From Pseudomonas fluorescens (lineage in GTDB: Bacteria > Pseudomonadota > Gammaproteobacteria > Pseudomonadales > Pseudomonadaceae): 64,000 nt of DNA. Position 1 is the stretch's first letter, and the number at the start of each line of letters is the position of its first letter. A program made the position numbers and the translations under genes. The stretch is taken from contig NZ_CABVII010000020.1 in the NCBI RefSeq assembly GCF_902497995.1, forward strand, positions 1-64,000, given 5' to 3'. Below the pieces are notes generated by a model. That model ran no database searches. It saw only the letters and a list, made by a program, of their open reading frames with translations, and was not told where the DNA came from. Positions 1-7,485 of this stretch are shown here, piece by piece.

Positions 1-343
1 GATCAGAAGGCGTTAAAGCGAAGGGGGAAGTCGGTCGGGCCATGCGCATAACCAAGCCATAATATTGGGCGCTTAGTATATTCCTGACCAAAATATAAAT
101 AAATGAATTAACCGCTCATGCCACTAGTCTCAATGCTTGGTTGATCCACCACGCAAAAGGGACTTTCCGCTATGGCATACAACTGCCGTACCTTTGCAAA
201 CAGCGCACTACTATGCGTTGAGCTCCCCAAGAAAATGGTCAAAGACTGCTTAAACGGTGATTAAATCCGCTATTTTGGCTCTCAGGACGTTCCGTGCACC
301 ACGGGTTGCTCATTAGCAATAATTTAGATACCAAGGAAAATTA
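1..343. other. Left edge of window, no supported gene
   Basis: No complete gene can be supported here. A short open frame runs in from the left edge and stops at a TAA at 58-60; it could be the 3' tail of a gene lying outside the window, but too little is visible to say. A 30-codon frame on the plus strand at 171-263 begins ATGGCATACAAC and contains three cysteines; it has no convincing ribosome binding site. The stretch is AT-rich like the genes that follow. Confidence 0.4.
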
Positions 344-1240
344 ATGCCGATAATATTCTGCAATATTGGCTGGATGGAACGCTACGACGGCATAGATGGA
401 GACTCTATCCAGCGAGGCGGGTCGTACAATAATGATTCGATTGGGCATGAGGTCTGCAACTTTACCAATGCAAATGGAAAAGTCTATGGATACGTTCAGT
501 CTACCGGTCGCATCAGTGTCGAAAAGTTAGGGGCCAAAAAGGGCGAGGAATATGTAGATGGCGTAACTGTTGTATGGACTGCCGGACCAGATAGTGGCGG
601 CACAGCAGTGGTCGGTTGGTACAAGAACGCAACCGTTTATCGCGAGCGCCATCGGATTAGTAAGCCATCAAAAACCCACAAAAAAAATGAAATAGAAGTC
701 TATCGAATTTCAGCATCTGCTGGCGATGCTAGGTTACTGCCTGCTTACGAACGCGAGTTCATGATCCCGCGCGCGGTGAAAGGAGGTATTGGTCAAAGCA
801 ATGTCTGGTACGCAGACAAACCAGAAAGTGCGGAGTTAGTCGATAAGGTCCTTCTCATGATTGAACGAGACACCAAGCCCGATAGACTGCCAGACGTGGA
901 TGCGGAAGCGTTTGGAACAGAGGGAAATCCTCGACTAGTTTCACATTTCCGCCGTGAGAGAAACAGCACCATCGTCAAAAAGAAGAGAGCAGCGGTTTTG
1001 GCCGCAACTGGTGCACTGTGCTGTGAGGTTTGTGGCTTCAACTTTGAAAAGGTATACGGAGAGCATGGTGAGAAATTCTGTGAAGTCCACCACCTCACCC
1101 CTCTGCACAAGTCAGATCGCAATACTAAAACAAAGCTTAGCGAGCTGGCTGTAGTTTGCTCAAATTGTCATCGAATTATTCACCGAATGAGCCCCATGCC
1201 AAGCATTAGCGGGTTAAAAAAGGTGGTTTTTGATAACTAA
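344..1240 (+). CDS. HNH endonuclease, McrA-like, probable type IV restriction enzyme
   Basis: The 298-residue product carries a complete HNH nuclease site in its last 75 residues. A zinc knuckle CEVC (227-230) and CSNCH (272-276) frame the catalytic HH pair (249-250) in the context CEVHHLTPLH, followed by His280. This arrangement is typical of McrA-type HNH enzymes, many of which cut modified DNA. The first 120 residues form a separate module rich in Gly, Tyr and Trp with no cysteine knuckle. By analogy with other type IV enzymes it may read a modified base, but that is inference. ATG is preceded by AAGGAAAATTA, a good ribosome binding site. It is the first gene of the accessory region and lies on the same strand as the other defence-like genes to 6,491. 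Confidence 0.8.
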   Translation: MPIIFCNIGWMERYDGIDGDSIQRGGSYNNDSIGHEVCNFTNANGKVYGYVQSTGRISVEKLGAKKGEEYVDGVTVVWTAGPDSGGTAVVGWYKNATVYRERHRISKPSKTHKKNEIEVYRISASAGDARLLPAYEREFMIPRAVKGGIGQSNVWYADKPESAELVDKVLLMIERDTKPDRLPDVDAEAFGTEGNPRLVSHFRRERNSTIVKKKRAAVLAATGALCCEVCGFNFEKVYGEHGEKFCEVHHLTPLHKSDRNTKTKLSELAVVCSNCHRIIHRMSPMPSISGLKKVVFDN

Positions 1241-1307
1241 ATGAAAATAGGCCTGCGCTCGACTCCTCATTAAGAAAAATGCAAAAGTCGTGTGTTAGAC
1301 GCAAAAA

Positions 1308-1733
1308 ATGGTAACTAATATGACTAAGCATACGCAACCAGAAAAGAAGCAGAGAGCTATAAAAAGACTTGCGGAAATATTTCGTGATCATTGGGAAGAA
1401 AGTAGGGTTGGTAGCACCAGAATTTTTGAACACGTAATACCTGATGAGTGGCTGATATGCGGAAAATCATCAGGCGGAGGGAAGTATAGAGAGCACATTG
1501 TGCCGTGTGTCCTCATCCGTGACCAAAGCATAAAAATGTATCAAGAAGGCAAGATGATTGAAGATGTGGAAAAGATGATTGAGAGGCATCTTGCGATTGT
1601 TCTTATTTCAGAAGAAGAAAAAGATCGGCTGGATAAACAACGTGGCTGGAAAACGACCATGCCTGAAGGTTGGGTGTTTGGATCTGGGGATCCATTTGCG
1701 CGATTGACCTTATCTGGGATTGAGTTTTCCTGA
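1308..1733 (+). CDS. Hypothetical protein of unknown function
   Basis: A 141-residue soluble protein, charged, with no signal peptide or membrane segment. The centre reads YREHIVPCVLIRDQ, followed by an acidic helical stretch (MIEDVEKMIERH) and an aromatic C-terminus with TTMPEGW. The REHIVP stretch faintly recalls the first His of an HNH site, but no second half or zinc ligands follow, so a nuclease role is not claimed. ATG at 1308 and an in-frame ATG at 1320 are both possible starts; neither has a strong ribosome binding site. It follows the HNH gene by 67 bases and may be cotranscribed with it. Confidence 0.55.
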   Translation: MVTNMTKHTQPEKKQRAIKRLAEIFRDHWEESRVGSTRIFEHVIPDEWLICGKSSGGGKYREHIVPCVLIRDQSIKMYQEGKMIEDVEKMIERHLAIVLISEEEKDRLDKQRGWKTTMPEGWVFGSGDPFARLTLSGIEFS

Positions 1734-1861
1734 GAATACGTCTAAATCGTTCACTTGTAACTGGGTGGCTGCATGACACGGTCTCGTCTCAACCTGAACG
1801 AAGCGAATAGCCTCTTTGGGTCGATCACTGCTCTTAGCGTCAGGCAGCAATCGGCCCTGAG

Positions 1862-2009
1862 TGTGTAAAACGCATGCGCCGTTTTGAAGTCTGCGTTGCT
1901 ACGTAAAATCTGCAGGTGCATGTGTAATCAGTAGACCAGAAATTTGCGTAGGAGCGCGATTTTTGTTCCAGCCCCGACTGTCAAACGTGTTCTAAAACGT
2001 TTTTACACA
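1862..2009. repeat. Segment bounded by 9-bp inverted repeats
   Basis: TGTGTAAAA at 1862-1870 is the exact reverse complement of TTTTACACA at 2001-2009. The 148-bp segment codes for nothing recognisable. It may be an insertion-sequence remnant or a small non-autonomous element; no target-site duplication is obvious. Confidence 0.3.
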
Positions 2010-2033
2010 GCCTCGGCCAGAAGCGGACCTTAA

Positions 2034-2061
2034 CTGACGTAACCTTGCTGACGTAACCTTG
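2034..2061. repeat. 14-bp tandem duplication
   Basis: CTGACGTAACCTTG is present twice head to tail (2034-2047 and 2048-2061), followed by a third, degenerate start CTGGTGTGAC. It lies about 90 bases before the preferred start of the DUF2971 gene. Confidence 0.6.
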
Positions 2062-2151
2062 CTGGTGTGACTTGCAGTGACGGGTCAGATCGAAGCGTAG
2101 ATGCCCGGCATTGTGACAAATGGAAGCTCAAACAGACCTGGAGTGACAGTA

Positions 2152-3582
2152 GTGCTCAATCATCTTTATAGGTTTCGCCCTGTCAGTAGCCTGCTTGGCG
2201 GTAACAGAGAAAGCGAGCTGGAGGGGTGCTATATCTATTTCTCGCCACCGGAAAAGCTCAACGACCCACTGGAAGGGCACCGAGAGGTCATATGGAAAGG
2301 GGATTCGGTCGTATGGGAGAATTTCTTCCAGCACTTCATGGACTGCTTACTCATTCGAAATACTCAATATTTTACTGGTGAGTTTGAAGCTTTAGATTTT
2401 CCGATATATCCAAATTATGAAGTTCAAGCAGTGCCACCTGAAAATTACAAAGAGATTGCCGGTCTAGTATCGAGATTTTTTGACTCGCCAAATGTAAAGA
2501 GACATATCGCAGTTTTGGCATTTAAGGAGCGAGAAGTAAATCAGAACGAGCTAAGCCTGCACCTGCGGTCGATTCAGTCCTTTGCAATGCATATTATTTC
2601 TGAGGTATTAGTGTCCTACAAACTTGTTGAAAAAGGCTACGGTATAAATGGCGCATCGCATGAGGAGCTGCTGGCAGTTTCAACCAATCTTCTAAACTAT
2701 TTCGAAGGGCTAGGTGATGAGCTGTTAGACGCTGAATTCGATAGTTCTGCATTGGCATTTTTAAGAAGTGATGATTTGGTAAAAGGTTATGCTAGGTCGA
2801 AAATAGGCGAGTCTAAAAATTGGACACGGCTTTGCATAGATTTTCCGGAAGAGTTTTTGGCCTCAAGGATCAGACTCACAACCTCTGAATGGTTTGTAAG
2901 CTGTTTCATGGAGAATTGTGAGAACTCGGCAATCTGGGGTACGTATGGCAATAACCATCAGGGCGTCTGTCTTAAATTTAAAGTGAATAATGATGAAGGG
3001 CAGCCTGGAATCTCGCTCATGAAGCCCGGATTAAAGCAGGGCATAAGGTGGTGGACTCAAACCAAATTTCACTTCAGTAAAGTCTCCTATACAGAAAAGA
3101 GCCCCGATCTTGATTTCTTTTGTAGCCTAGCTGGATATGGCGCTCAAGAAGTTATAGATAAATGGTATACCGATAAAAGCGGAAATGTAAGCTCGCGAAA
3201 AAGGGATGTTTTCGAGAATCATCCGCAATGGCATGCTAATTATCACAGAGACAACTTTAAAAGCCTTACGGTAAAAACAAGGCACTGGTCGAATGAGCAA
3301 GAGTACAGGCTTATTCTAAAGTCTCAGTTTAACTCCTATATTGACGAAGATGATAGAAAGCTTCGTTACACCTTTGATGATCTGGACGGTATTATATTCG
3401 GGATAAAAACCATTGATTCAGACAAGTATAAGCTTATCGAAATGGTAGAGAGGATGTGTCGGACAAGAAACCGTGAAGAATTCACATTTTACCAATCGTT
3501 CTATGATTCTTCCGCTGATGCCATTCGTTATCGGCCAGTTGCTCACGTTGGCAAACAAGGTGTTAGAACGCATAGGGACTGA
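2152..3582 (+). CDS. DUF2971 domain-containing protein
   Basis: The product (476 residues from this start) has the hallmarks of the DUF2971 family: an N-terminal LYRFRP, then YFSPPEKLNDPLEGH, a central IWGTYGNNHQGVCLKF, and a C-terminal WSNEQEYRLIL followed by GIIFGIKT. No biochemical activity is established for the family as far as I know. GTG at 2152 is preferred because GGAG lies 7 bases upstream and family members usually begin just before the L/KYR motif. An ATG at 2101 in the same frame would add 17 residues but has no ribosome binding site. Its AT-rich composition and its neighbours mark it as island cargo. Confidence 0.75.
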   Translation: MLNHLYRFRPVSSLLGGNRESELEGCYIYFSPPEKLNDPLEGHREVIWKGDSVVWENFFQHFMDCLLIRNTQYFTGEFEALDFPIYPNYEVQAVPPENYKEIAGLVSRFFDSPNVKRHIAVLAFKEREVNQNELSLHLRSIQSFAMHIISEVLVSYKLVEKGYGINGASHEELLAVSTNLLNYFEGLGDELLDAEFDSSALAFLRSDDLVKGYARSKIGESKNWTRLCIDFPEEFLASRIRLTTSEWFVSCFMENCENSAIWGTYGNNHQGVCLKFKVNNDEGQPGISLMKPGLKQGIRWWTQTKFHFSKVSYTEKSPDLDFFCSLAGYGAQEVIDKWYTDKSGNVSSRKRDVFENHPQWHANYHRDNFKSLTVKTRHWSNEQEYRLILKSQFNSYIDEDDRKLRYTFDDLDGIIFGIKTIDSDKYKLIEMVERMCRTRNREEFTFYQSFYDSSADAIRYRPVAHVGKQGVRTHRD

Positions 3583-4077
3583 GCACCGAGCCCAAGCTGG
3601 CCGCCGGTTTGATGAGAAACGGCGACTGCTCAGAGCGATCTCATCGAAGCTCGAAGTGGACAAGATCTAAAAACCTCTCGTCTTTCGAGCTTCCATTCCC
3701 TTTCCAGTCGCCACCCCAACGAACTTTGACCCCTAACTTCAGGACGGGCGGGAGTCGGCCAAAAGCGGTCATCCTGCCTACGTACAAAACCAGGAGTGAC
3801 TCACGTCTTCACTTGCAGTTCCTCCAAGCAAAATCCCACCAAATTCTTTTGGTACAAACCATGGTATACATCATACGCTCGACAAAGACCCATACTAAGG
3901 GCCCCGCAATAGACAAGCCAAACTAATGCCCCTAAAGAAATAGCATGCTATAAAAGTAATCAACCCAAATTAAAGTTGGCCATTCAAGACACCAAATCCT
4001 ACATACCAAGCTTCCTGTAGACCACAAAACAAAACCTTGCTAAGATCAATAAAATTTCGTTCAGGGACGGTAATATT
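3583..4077. other. Intergenic region, no gene recognised
   Basis: No coding region is supported on either strand. Around 3755-3775 there is a GGCCAAAAGCGGTCAT stretch, an inverted copy of the short motif also seen near 2,010, 6,530 and 7,311. The last 150 bases are very AT-rich and probably contain the promoter of the ATPase operon, but no hexamer pair stands out. Confidence 0.5.
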
Positions 4078-5508
4078 GTGTTTAAAAATATAGGGATCAA
4101 TAATTTTAAAGGGTTTTCGCAACCTCAAAGAATAAGGCTGGCACCAGTTACACTGATATACGGGCCTAACTCCTCAGGGAAAAGTTCAATCATTCAAGCG
4201 CTAATGCTGTTAAAGCAGTCAATAACTAGGCCAAGTGAAAAAGGAGGGTTGGTTTCAACTGGCGAGTACATTGACCTTGGTACTTTTTCATCAATGATGA
4301 ACAACCACAACACTCAGAACGATTTGGAGTTCTCTGTTGAGTATAGCCCTCTAAAGAGACAGTCTTCAGCTGAAAGAACCAACTTCGGAGACTCTCACAA
4401 TAGAATTCACGAGTTCACATACTCTTTGTCCGGCAGAGAAAGCAATCACAAAAACGAAGAGTTTACATACCTAAAGAAAATAACCACAAAAATAGTTACA
4501 GAGGGCAATAGCAAGTCTCTCTTTAAGCTTTCAATGCAATCAAGCTTAGATGATAAAATACAAACCAACTTTATTCGACGAAGCTTGGCTGCTCGCACCT
4601 TCGACTTCGCGGATGCCGATAGTAGCGAGTCTTTCTGTAATTATGTTTCTCGCAAAACAGGCGTTACCGGATTCGATTCCAACCCCGTCCGAAAACTCAT
4701 TAACAACATAACATTCAGAAGTGATCCTAACTTCTGCACGCCATCTTCCATAATCATTAAAGAAAGCCAGAAGGATGTGGATAACGTAGCTTTTGCCGTA
4801 TGCAATCAGACTATCACCGAGATTGCCACGGAGTTACAAGATAAATTTGGGACTGTTGCGTATCTCGGCCCCTTGCGACTGCACCCCGCTAGACTTTACG
4901 CTCCTAAAGGCGATCAGAGTGGAAGCGTGGGTAAAGCTGGAGAAAATGCTGCAAGGTTAATTTATGAGAAATCGCCTGGAATGAGCGATGAAATTAATAG
5001 ATGGTTTCTTGAATTTGACATCCCTTATTCATTGTCTGCGGAAAATATAGGCAATGACATTACTGGGTCGGTAGTTTCTTTGCAGCTTAAAGATCTGCGA
5101 ACAGGAGTTACAGTAGGCCCATCAGATGTAGGGTTTGGTATCGGACAACTTCTTCCAATACTTGTTGAAGGCTTAGTTAGAAAAAACAGTACAATATGTG
5201 TTGAACAACCTGAAATCCATCTACATCCAAGGCTCCAAGCGGCTCTCGCAAACTTCATAATCGAAACCTCAAAAGAAAACCAATGGATCATTGAAACACA
5301 TAGCGAATCTTTAATCTTACGACTGCAAAACAAGATAAAAGACGGAACCATATCTCCTAACGATGTTTCAGTTATATACGTAGAAGCAACCAGTCGTGGA
5401 AGCAAGGTGCTAGAGATACCATTGGATAAAGATGGAGACTTCATGGTTGACTGGCCAGACGGTTTTTTTGAAGAAAGGCTCAAAGAACTGTTTGGTAAAA
5501 AATCATGA
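4078..5508 (+). CDS. AAA/ABC-type ATPase, DUF3696 family (defence operon ATPase)
   Basis: A 476-residue ATPase of the RecF/SMC-like overcoming-lysogenization (OLD) class. Walker A is GPNSSGKS (29-36), directly after an N-terminal FKNIGINNFKGF strand typical of the group. The ABC-type second half is intact: GFGIGQLLPILVEG, then Walker B ICVEQPEIHLHP (373-384) and the switch histidine in ETHSES (about 406-411). The C-terminal 60 residues match DUF3696 (DWPDGFFEERL). Such ATPases act as sensors or motors in several phage-defence systems (Septu PtuA, PARIS AriA and relatives) and work with a separate effector. Start is GTG; the upstream CAGGGACGG is a modest ribosome binding site. The stop codon overlaps the next start by 4 bases, so the pair is translationally coupled. 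Confidence 0.85.
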   Translation: MFKNIGINNFKGFSQPQRIRLAPVTLIYGPNSSGKSSIIQALMLLKQSITRPSEKGGLVSTGEYIDLGTFSSMMNNHNTQNDLEFSVEYSPLKRQSSAERTNFGDSHNRIHEFTYSLSGRESNHKNEEFTYLKKITTKIVTEGNSKSLFKLSMQSSLDDKIQTNFIRRSLAARTFDFADADSSESFCNYVSRKTGVTGFDSNPVRKLINNITFRSDPNFCTPSSIIIKESQKDVDNVAFAVCNQTITEIATELQDKFGTVAYLGPLRLHPARLYAPKGDQSGSVGKAGENAARLIYEKSPGMSDEINRWFLEFDIPYSLSAENIGNDITGSVVSLQLKDLRTGVTVGPSDVGFGIGQLLPILVEGLVRKNSTICVEQPEIHLHPRLQAALANFIIETSKENQWIIETHSESLILRLQNKIKDGTISPNDVSVIYVEATSRGSKVLEIPLDKDGDFMVDWPDGFFEERLKELFGKKS

Positions 5509-6491
5509 TTACCGAATTTTTCTTTGATGATACATTTTTTTCCTCTGCCTGCCTTCACGATATAAACCTTAGTGTTGTGCATGACATATTTTTAAATAAC
5601 TGGATCGATTATGGGGTTCTTATTCATCCGCCTGGGTATCTGGTCAGATATGACACTGCTATTAACGCCCTGCCTGTAAAGTACCAGACTCAATGGAAGG
5701 CTGCGTTAGCGCATAGCAAAAAAATTGCTACCGAAATACCTTGGAAAGACATCGTTCTTCTGACCGACTTTGAAGAGGCATTAAAAAGTTATTCCCAATA
5801 CTTCAATACGGCTTTTGTCGATGATACCTTAGCGTACGTATTATGTGGCAATGGAAACATCTCAAGGCACTGCAAGACTACCAGCTTTGAGGTGGTCGGC
5901 GCCCCAGCAATTACACAGTCTGAAAATTTTAAAAGATCGATATTCTTTTCCAAGCAAGATATAGCCGGCGCCGCAAACATTAATACTGTTTGGTATGAGC
6001 GTTTCAAGATGCTAGCCAAACACTCCAAGCGTATAACTATATGCGATAGATTCTTTTTTGAACGAATCTTGGAAGATATAGCTCGCGGGGCCCATACCAG
6101 TATAAAAAACTTCCTCGACTTTCTTGTTGCGGAGAGCGGAGACTACTACTTAACAATATTTTCTGATGGGGGAAAAATAGACTCTCAGCAAAAGATTGAA
6201 ATAGAAAATCATTTCGCTGGGCTTTTCAAACCGGCCACCGGTTATTCCGCCAAAGTAAAGCGATTGACTCTCATATCAAATGAGAAAAAGGTTTTTCAAC
6301 AATTCTCACACGACCGATATGTACGTTTTGATGATTATGTTTGCGCGCTTGGAAATGGCATGACTATTTTTGAAAGGAACCCAATATCAAACACCACCGT
6401 GTCCATTAAGTTGAAACCTTTTACTAACGTTGATGCGATTGAAAAGGCATTGAGAGATGATCCACACTGGTGTGATGTAACAATAAGTTAG
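5505..6491 (+). CDS. Uncharacterised ATPase partner, possible PLD-like effector
   Basis: A 328-residue protein I do not recognise as a named family. It starts inside the ATPase gene (ATGA overlap), so the two are made together. The N-terminal half has an acidic start (Asp8, Asp9, Asp19) and no known fold by eye. In the C-terminal half, RITICDRFFFERIL (176-189) and HDRYVRFDDY (269-278) followed by GNGMTIF resemble the paired DPY/HDR signatures of divergent phospholipase-D-like (MIT C-terminal-like) domains; the canonical HxK motifs are absent. It has no signal peptide or membrane segment. By position it should be the effector or specificity subunit of the ATPase; this is inference. It is not PtuB (no HNH) and shows no TOPRIM or DUF4435 motif. 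Confidence 0.75.
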   Translation: MITEFFFDDTFFSSACLHDINLSVVHDIFLNNWIDYGVLIHPPGYLVRYDTAINALPVKYQTQWKAALAHSKKIATEIPWKDIVLLTDFEEALKSYSQYFNTAFVDDTLAYVLCGNGNISRHCKTTSFEVVGAPAITQSENFKRSIFFSKQDIAGAANINTVWYERFKMLAKHSKRITICDRFFFERILEDIARGAHTSIKNFLDFLVAESGDYYLTIFSDGGKIDSQQKIEIENHFAGLFKPATGYSAKVKRLTLISNEKKVFQQFSHDRYVRFDDYVCALGNGMTIFERNPISNTTVSIKLKPFTNVDAIEKALRDDPHWCDVTIS

Positions 6492-6528
6492 ACTCAATCG
6501 TCCCAGGTTTTATTCAGAAACTATGCCC

Positions 6529-6555
6529 GCTATTGGCCGATTACTGCCGGTCGCC
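6529..6555. repeat. Recurring TTGGCCGATT motif, copy near 6.5 kb
   Basis: CGCTATTGGCCGATTACTGC here matches CGCTCTTGGCCGATTTCTGC at 7314-7333 with two differences and continues into GGTCGC versus TGTCGC. Shorter inverted copies of the TCCGCTTTTGGCCGA core occur near 2,010-2,030 and 3,755-3,775. All copies are intergenic and inside the accessory region. Confidence 0.5.
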
Positions 6556-6619
6556 ATCGTTAAGAATCGGTAAGAAGAATATATTTGTACATCTACGATC
6601 TAAGGGCCGGCTCATCCGC

Positions 6620-7108
6620 TTAAGCGAAGGGTTCGGCCACATGTTTTACGCTCGTTGTCTTTAGTAGATCTGGGAAGGCTCTTTGAATGATGCGCTCGGC
6701 AGCAACGTAATCAGATACTACTAACGTTGCACATGCCAACACTTTTCCGCTCAGGGTCCCATACGTAGAGAGGCGGATTGCACCCGTTTTGGTTGGATTT
6801 TGTAGGTGCTGATGTGGACGCGCACCCAGCTGCTTATCTTTACCCCAATAGATAGGGTAAAGATTATCTTCGATAGGCTTGAAGCTCGAAATTTTCGCGA
6901 GCCTGGACGAGCGGCGTGCTTGCGCTTCGCTAAAGAGTGCGTCCCGTTCCGATTCGGAAAGACACACTGCGAAGCCATATACGGCACCGGGAAATAAGGT
7001 GGGCTTAGCCGCAGGGAGAATGAACTCTCCACTCGCAGGTACCTCTGCAATACCGTTAGCCATGAGCACTTTACGCATGGCATTAACTAGACGAACGTGA
7101 CTATTCAT
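6620..7108 (-). CDS. Hypothetical protein with GIY-YIG-like pattern
   Basis: A 162-residue protein of unknown function on the strand opposite to the ATPase operon. The centre reads LYPIYWGKDKQLGARPHQHL (83-102): a YWG in place of YIG, an Arg and a His at the right distance, and later an Ala-Ala-Glu (about 133-135) that could be the metal-binding glutamate of a GIY-YIG nuclease. The upstream VYGF (43-46) could be the GIY part, but the spacing is longer than usual. The resemblance is suggestive only. The ribosome binding site is weak (AGGCCACAC before ATG). Confidence 0.55.
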   Translation of the reverse strand: MNSHVRLVNAMRKVLMANGIAEVPASGEFILPAAKPTLFPGAVYGFAVCLSESERDALFSEAQARRSSRLAKISSFKPIEDNLYPIYWGKDKQLGARPHQHLQNPTKTGAIRLSTYGTLSGKVLACATLVVSDYVAAERIIQRAFPDLLKTTSVKHVAEPFA

Positions 7109-7474
7109 GTGTGGCCTAATTACCGTTATGTACCCAATAGTGATTTGTAATATGCTTTTTTACAAAATAACATAGATGAATCTTTACAAACGACCGCGAC
7201 CTTCAAGTAATACCGGACTGGCAAGCCTGAGCCCCCGGACAGCACTGCTCTGGTGGCTGTCGGCATCGGTTTTTTGAATTGTCCCTTTACTGTGGCCGAT
7301 GAATATGGACGTCCGCTCTTGGCCGATTTCTGCCTGTCGCTACCGGCAGCTATTGGCTGTTGCAGTCCTTCAGTGCTTGGCTGACGCACTCACACGGAGT
7401 GGCACCCGCTGACACTCATCAACTGCAAACGGCTGGTCAGCGCGAATCCAAATGACTGGTCAGTGGCAATGCAA
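7109..7474. other. Intergenic region with repeats, no gene supported
   Basis: Nothing convincing is encoded. The stretch contains the second strong copy of the TTGGCCGATT motif (7311-7340), followed at once by a degenerate copy (GCTATTGGCTGTTGC), and the first two units of the 23-bp-spaced TGGTCA array. A run TCGGTTTTTTG near 7,270 could be part of a terminator, but no clean stem precedes it. Confidence 0.4.
7311..7340. repeat. Recurring TTGGCCGATT motif, copy near 7.3 kb
   Basis: The best-preserved copy of the motif, GTCCGCTCTTGGCCGATTTC, continuing into TGCCTGTCGC. It closely matches the copy just downstream of the ATPase operon. Similar stretches are common in Pseudomonas accessory DNA; whether they are element ends or spreading palindromes cannot be decided here. 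Confidence 0.5.
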
Positions 7475-7485
7475 TTAGGTGGTCA
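7434..7485. repeat. Three TGGTCA repeats at 23-bp spacing (possible IS21-type end)
   Basis: TGGTCA occurs at 7434, 7457 and 7480, so the units are exactly 23 bases apart. Two units share the longer core CTGGTCAG and the third reads GTGGTCAA. Multiple, regularly spaced short terminal repeats of this kind are typical of the ends of IS21-family elements, where the transposase binds. No istA or istB reading frame is present, so this would be a solo remnant end. Confidence 0.45.

Larger units (their letters stand above)
1734..2151. other. Intergenic region with repeat remnants
   Basis: No gene is visible on either strand. The stretch holds a 9-bp inverted repeat, a 14-bp tandem duplication and a GGCCAGAAGCGGAC motif that recurs (inverted) elsewhere in the accessory region. 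This looks like debris of mobile elements rather than a regulatory leader. Confidence 0.45.

Noticed and set aside
1092..1230. A CRISPR or retron element in the island
   Set aside because: No regularly spaced 25-40 base repeats and no reverse transcriptase motif (YADD) were seen anywhere in positions 1-9,150.
3609..3926. A 105-codon plus-strand frame after the DUF2971 gene
   Set aside because: Low-complexity Thr/Ser/Lys content, no start signal, and no recognisable domain in an AT-rich gap.
4078..6491. Assignment of the ATPase pair to Septu, Gabija or PARIS
   Set aside because: The partner lacks the HNH of PtuB, the UvrD helicase of GajB and the DUF4435 of AriB, so none of these names fits what is visible.
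7126..7389. An 87-codon minus-strand frame beside the GIY-YIG-like gene
   Set aside because: It crosses the repeated TTGGCCGATT motif, has no ribosome binding site and shows no protein-like pattern.
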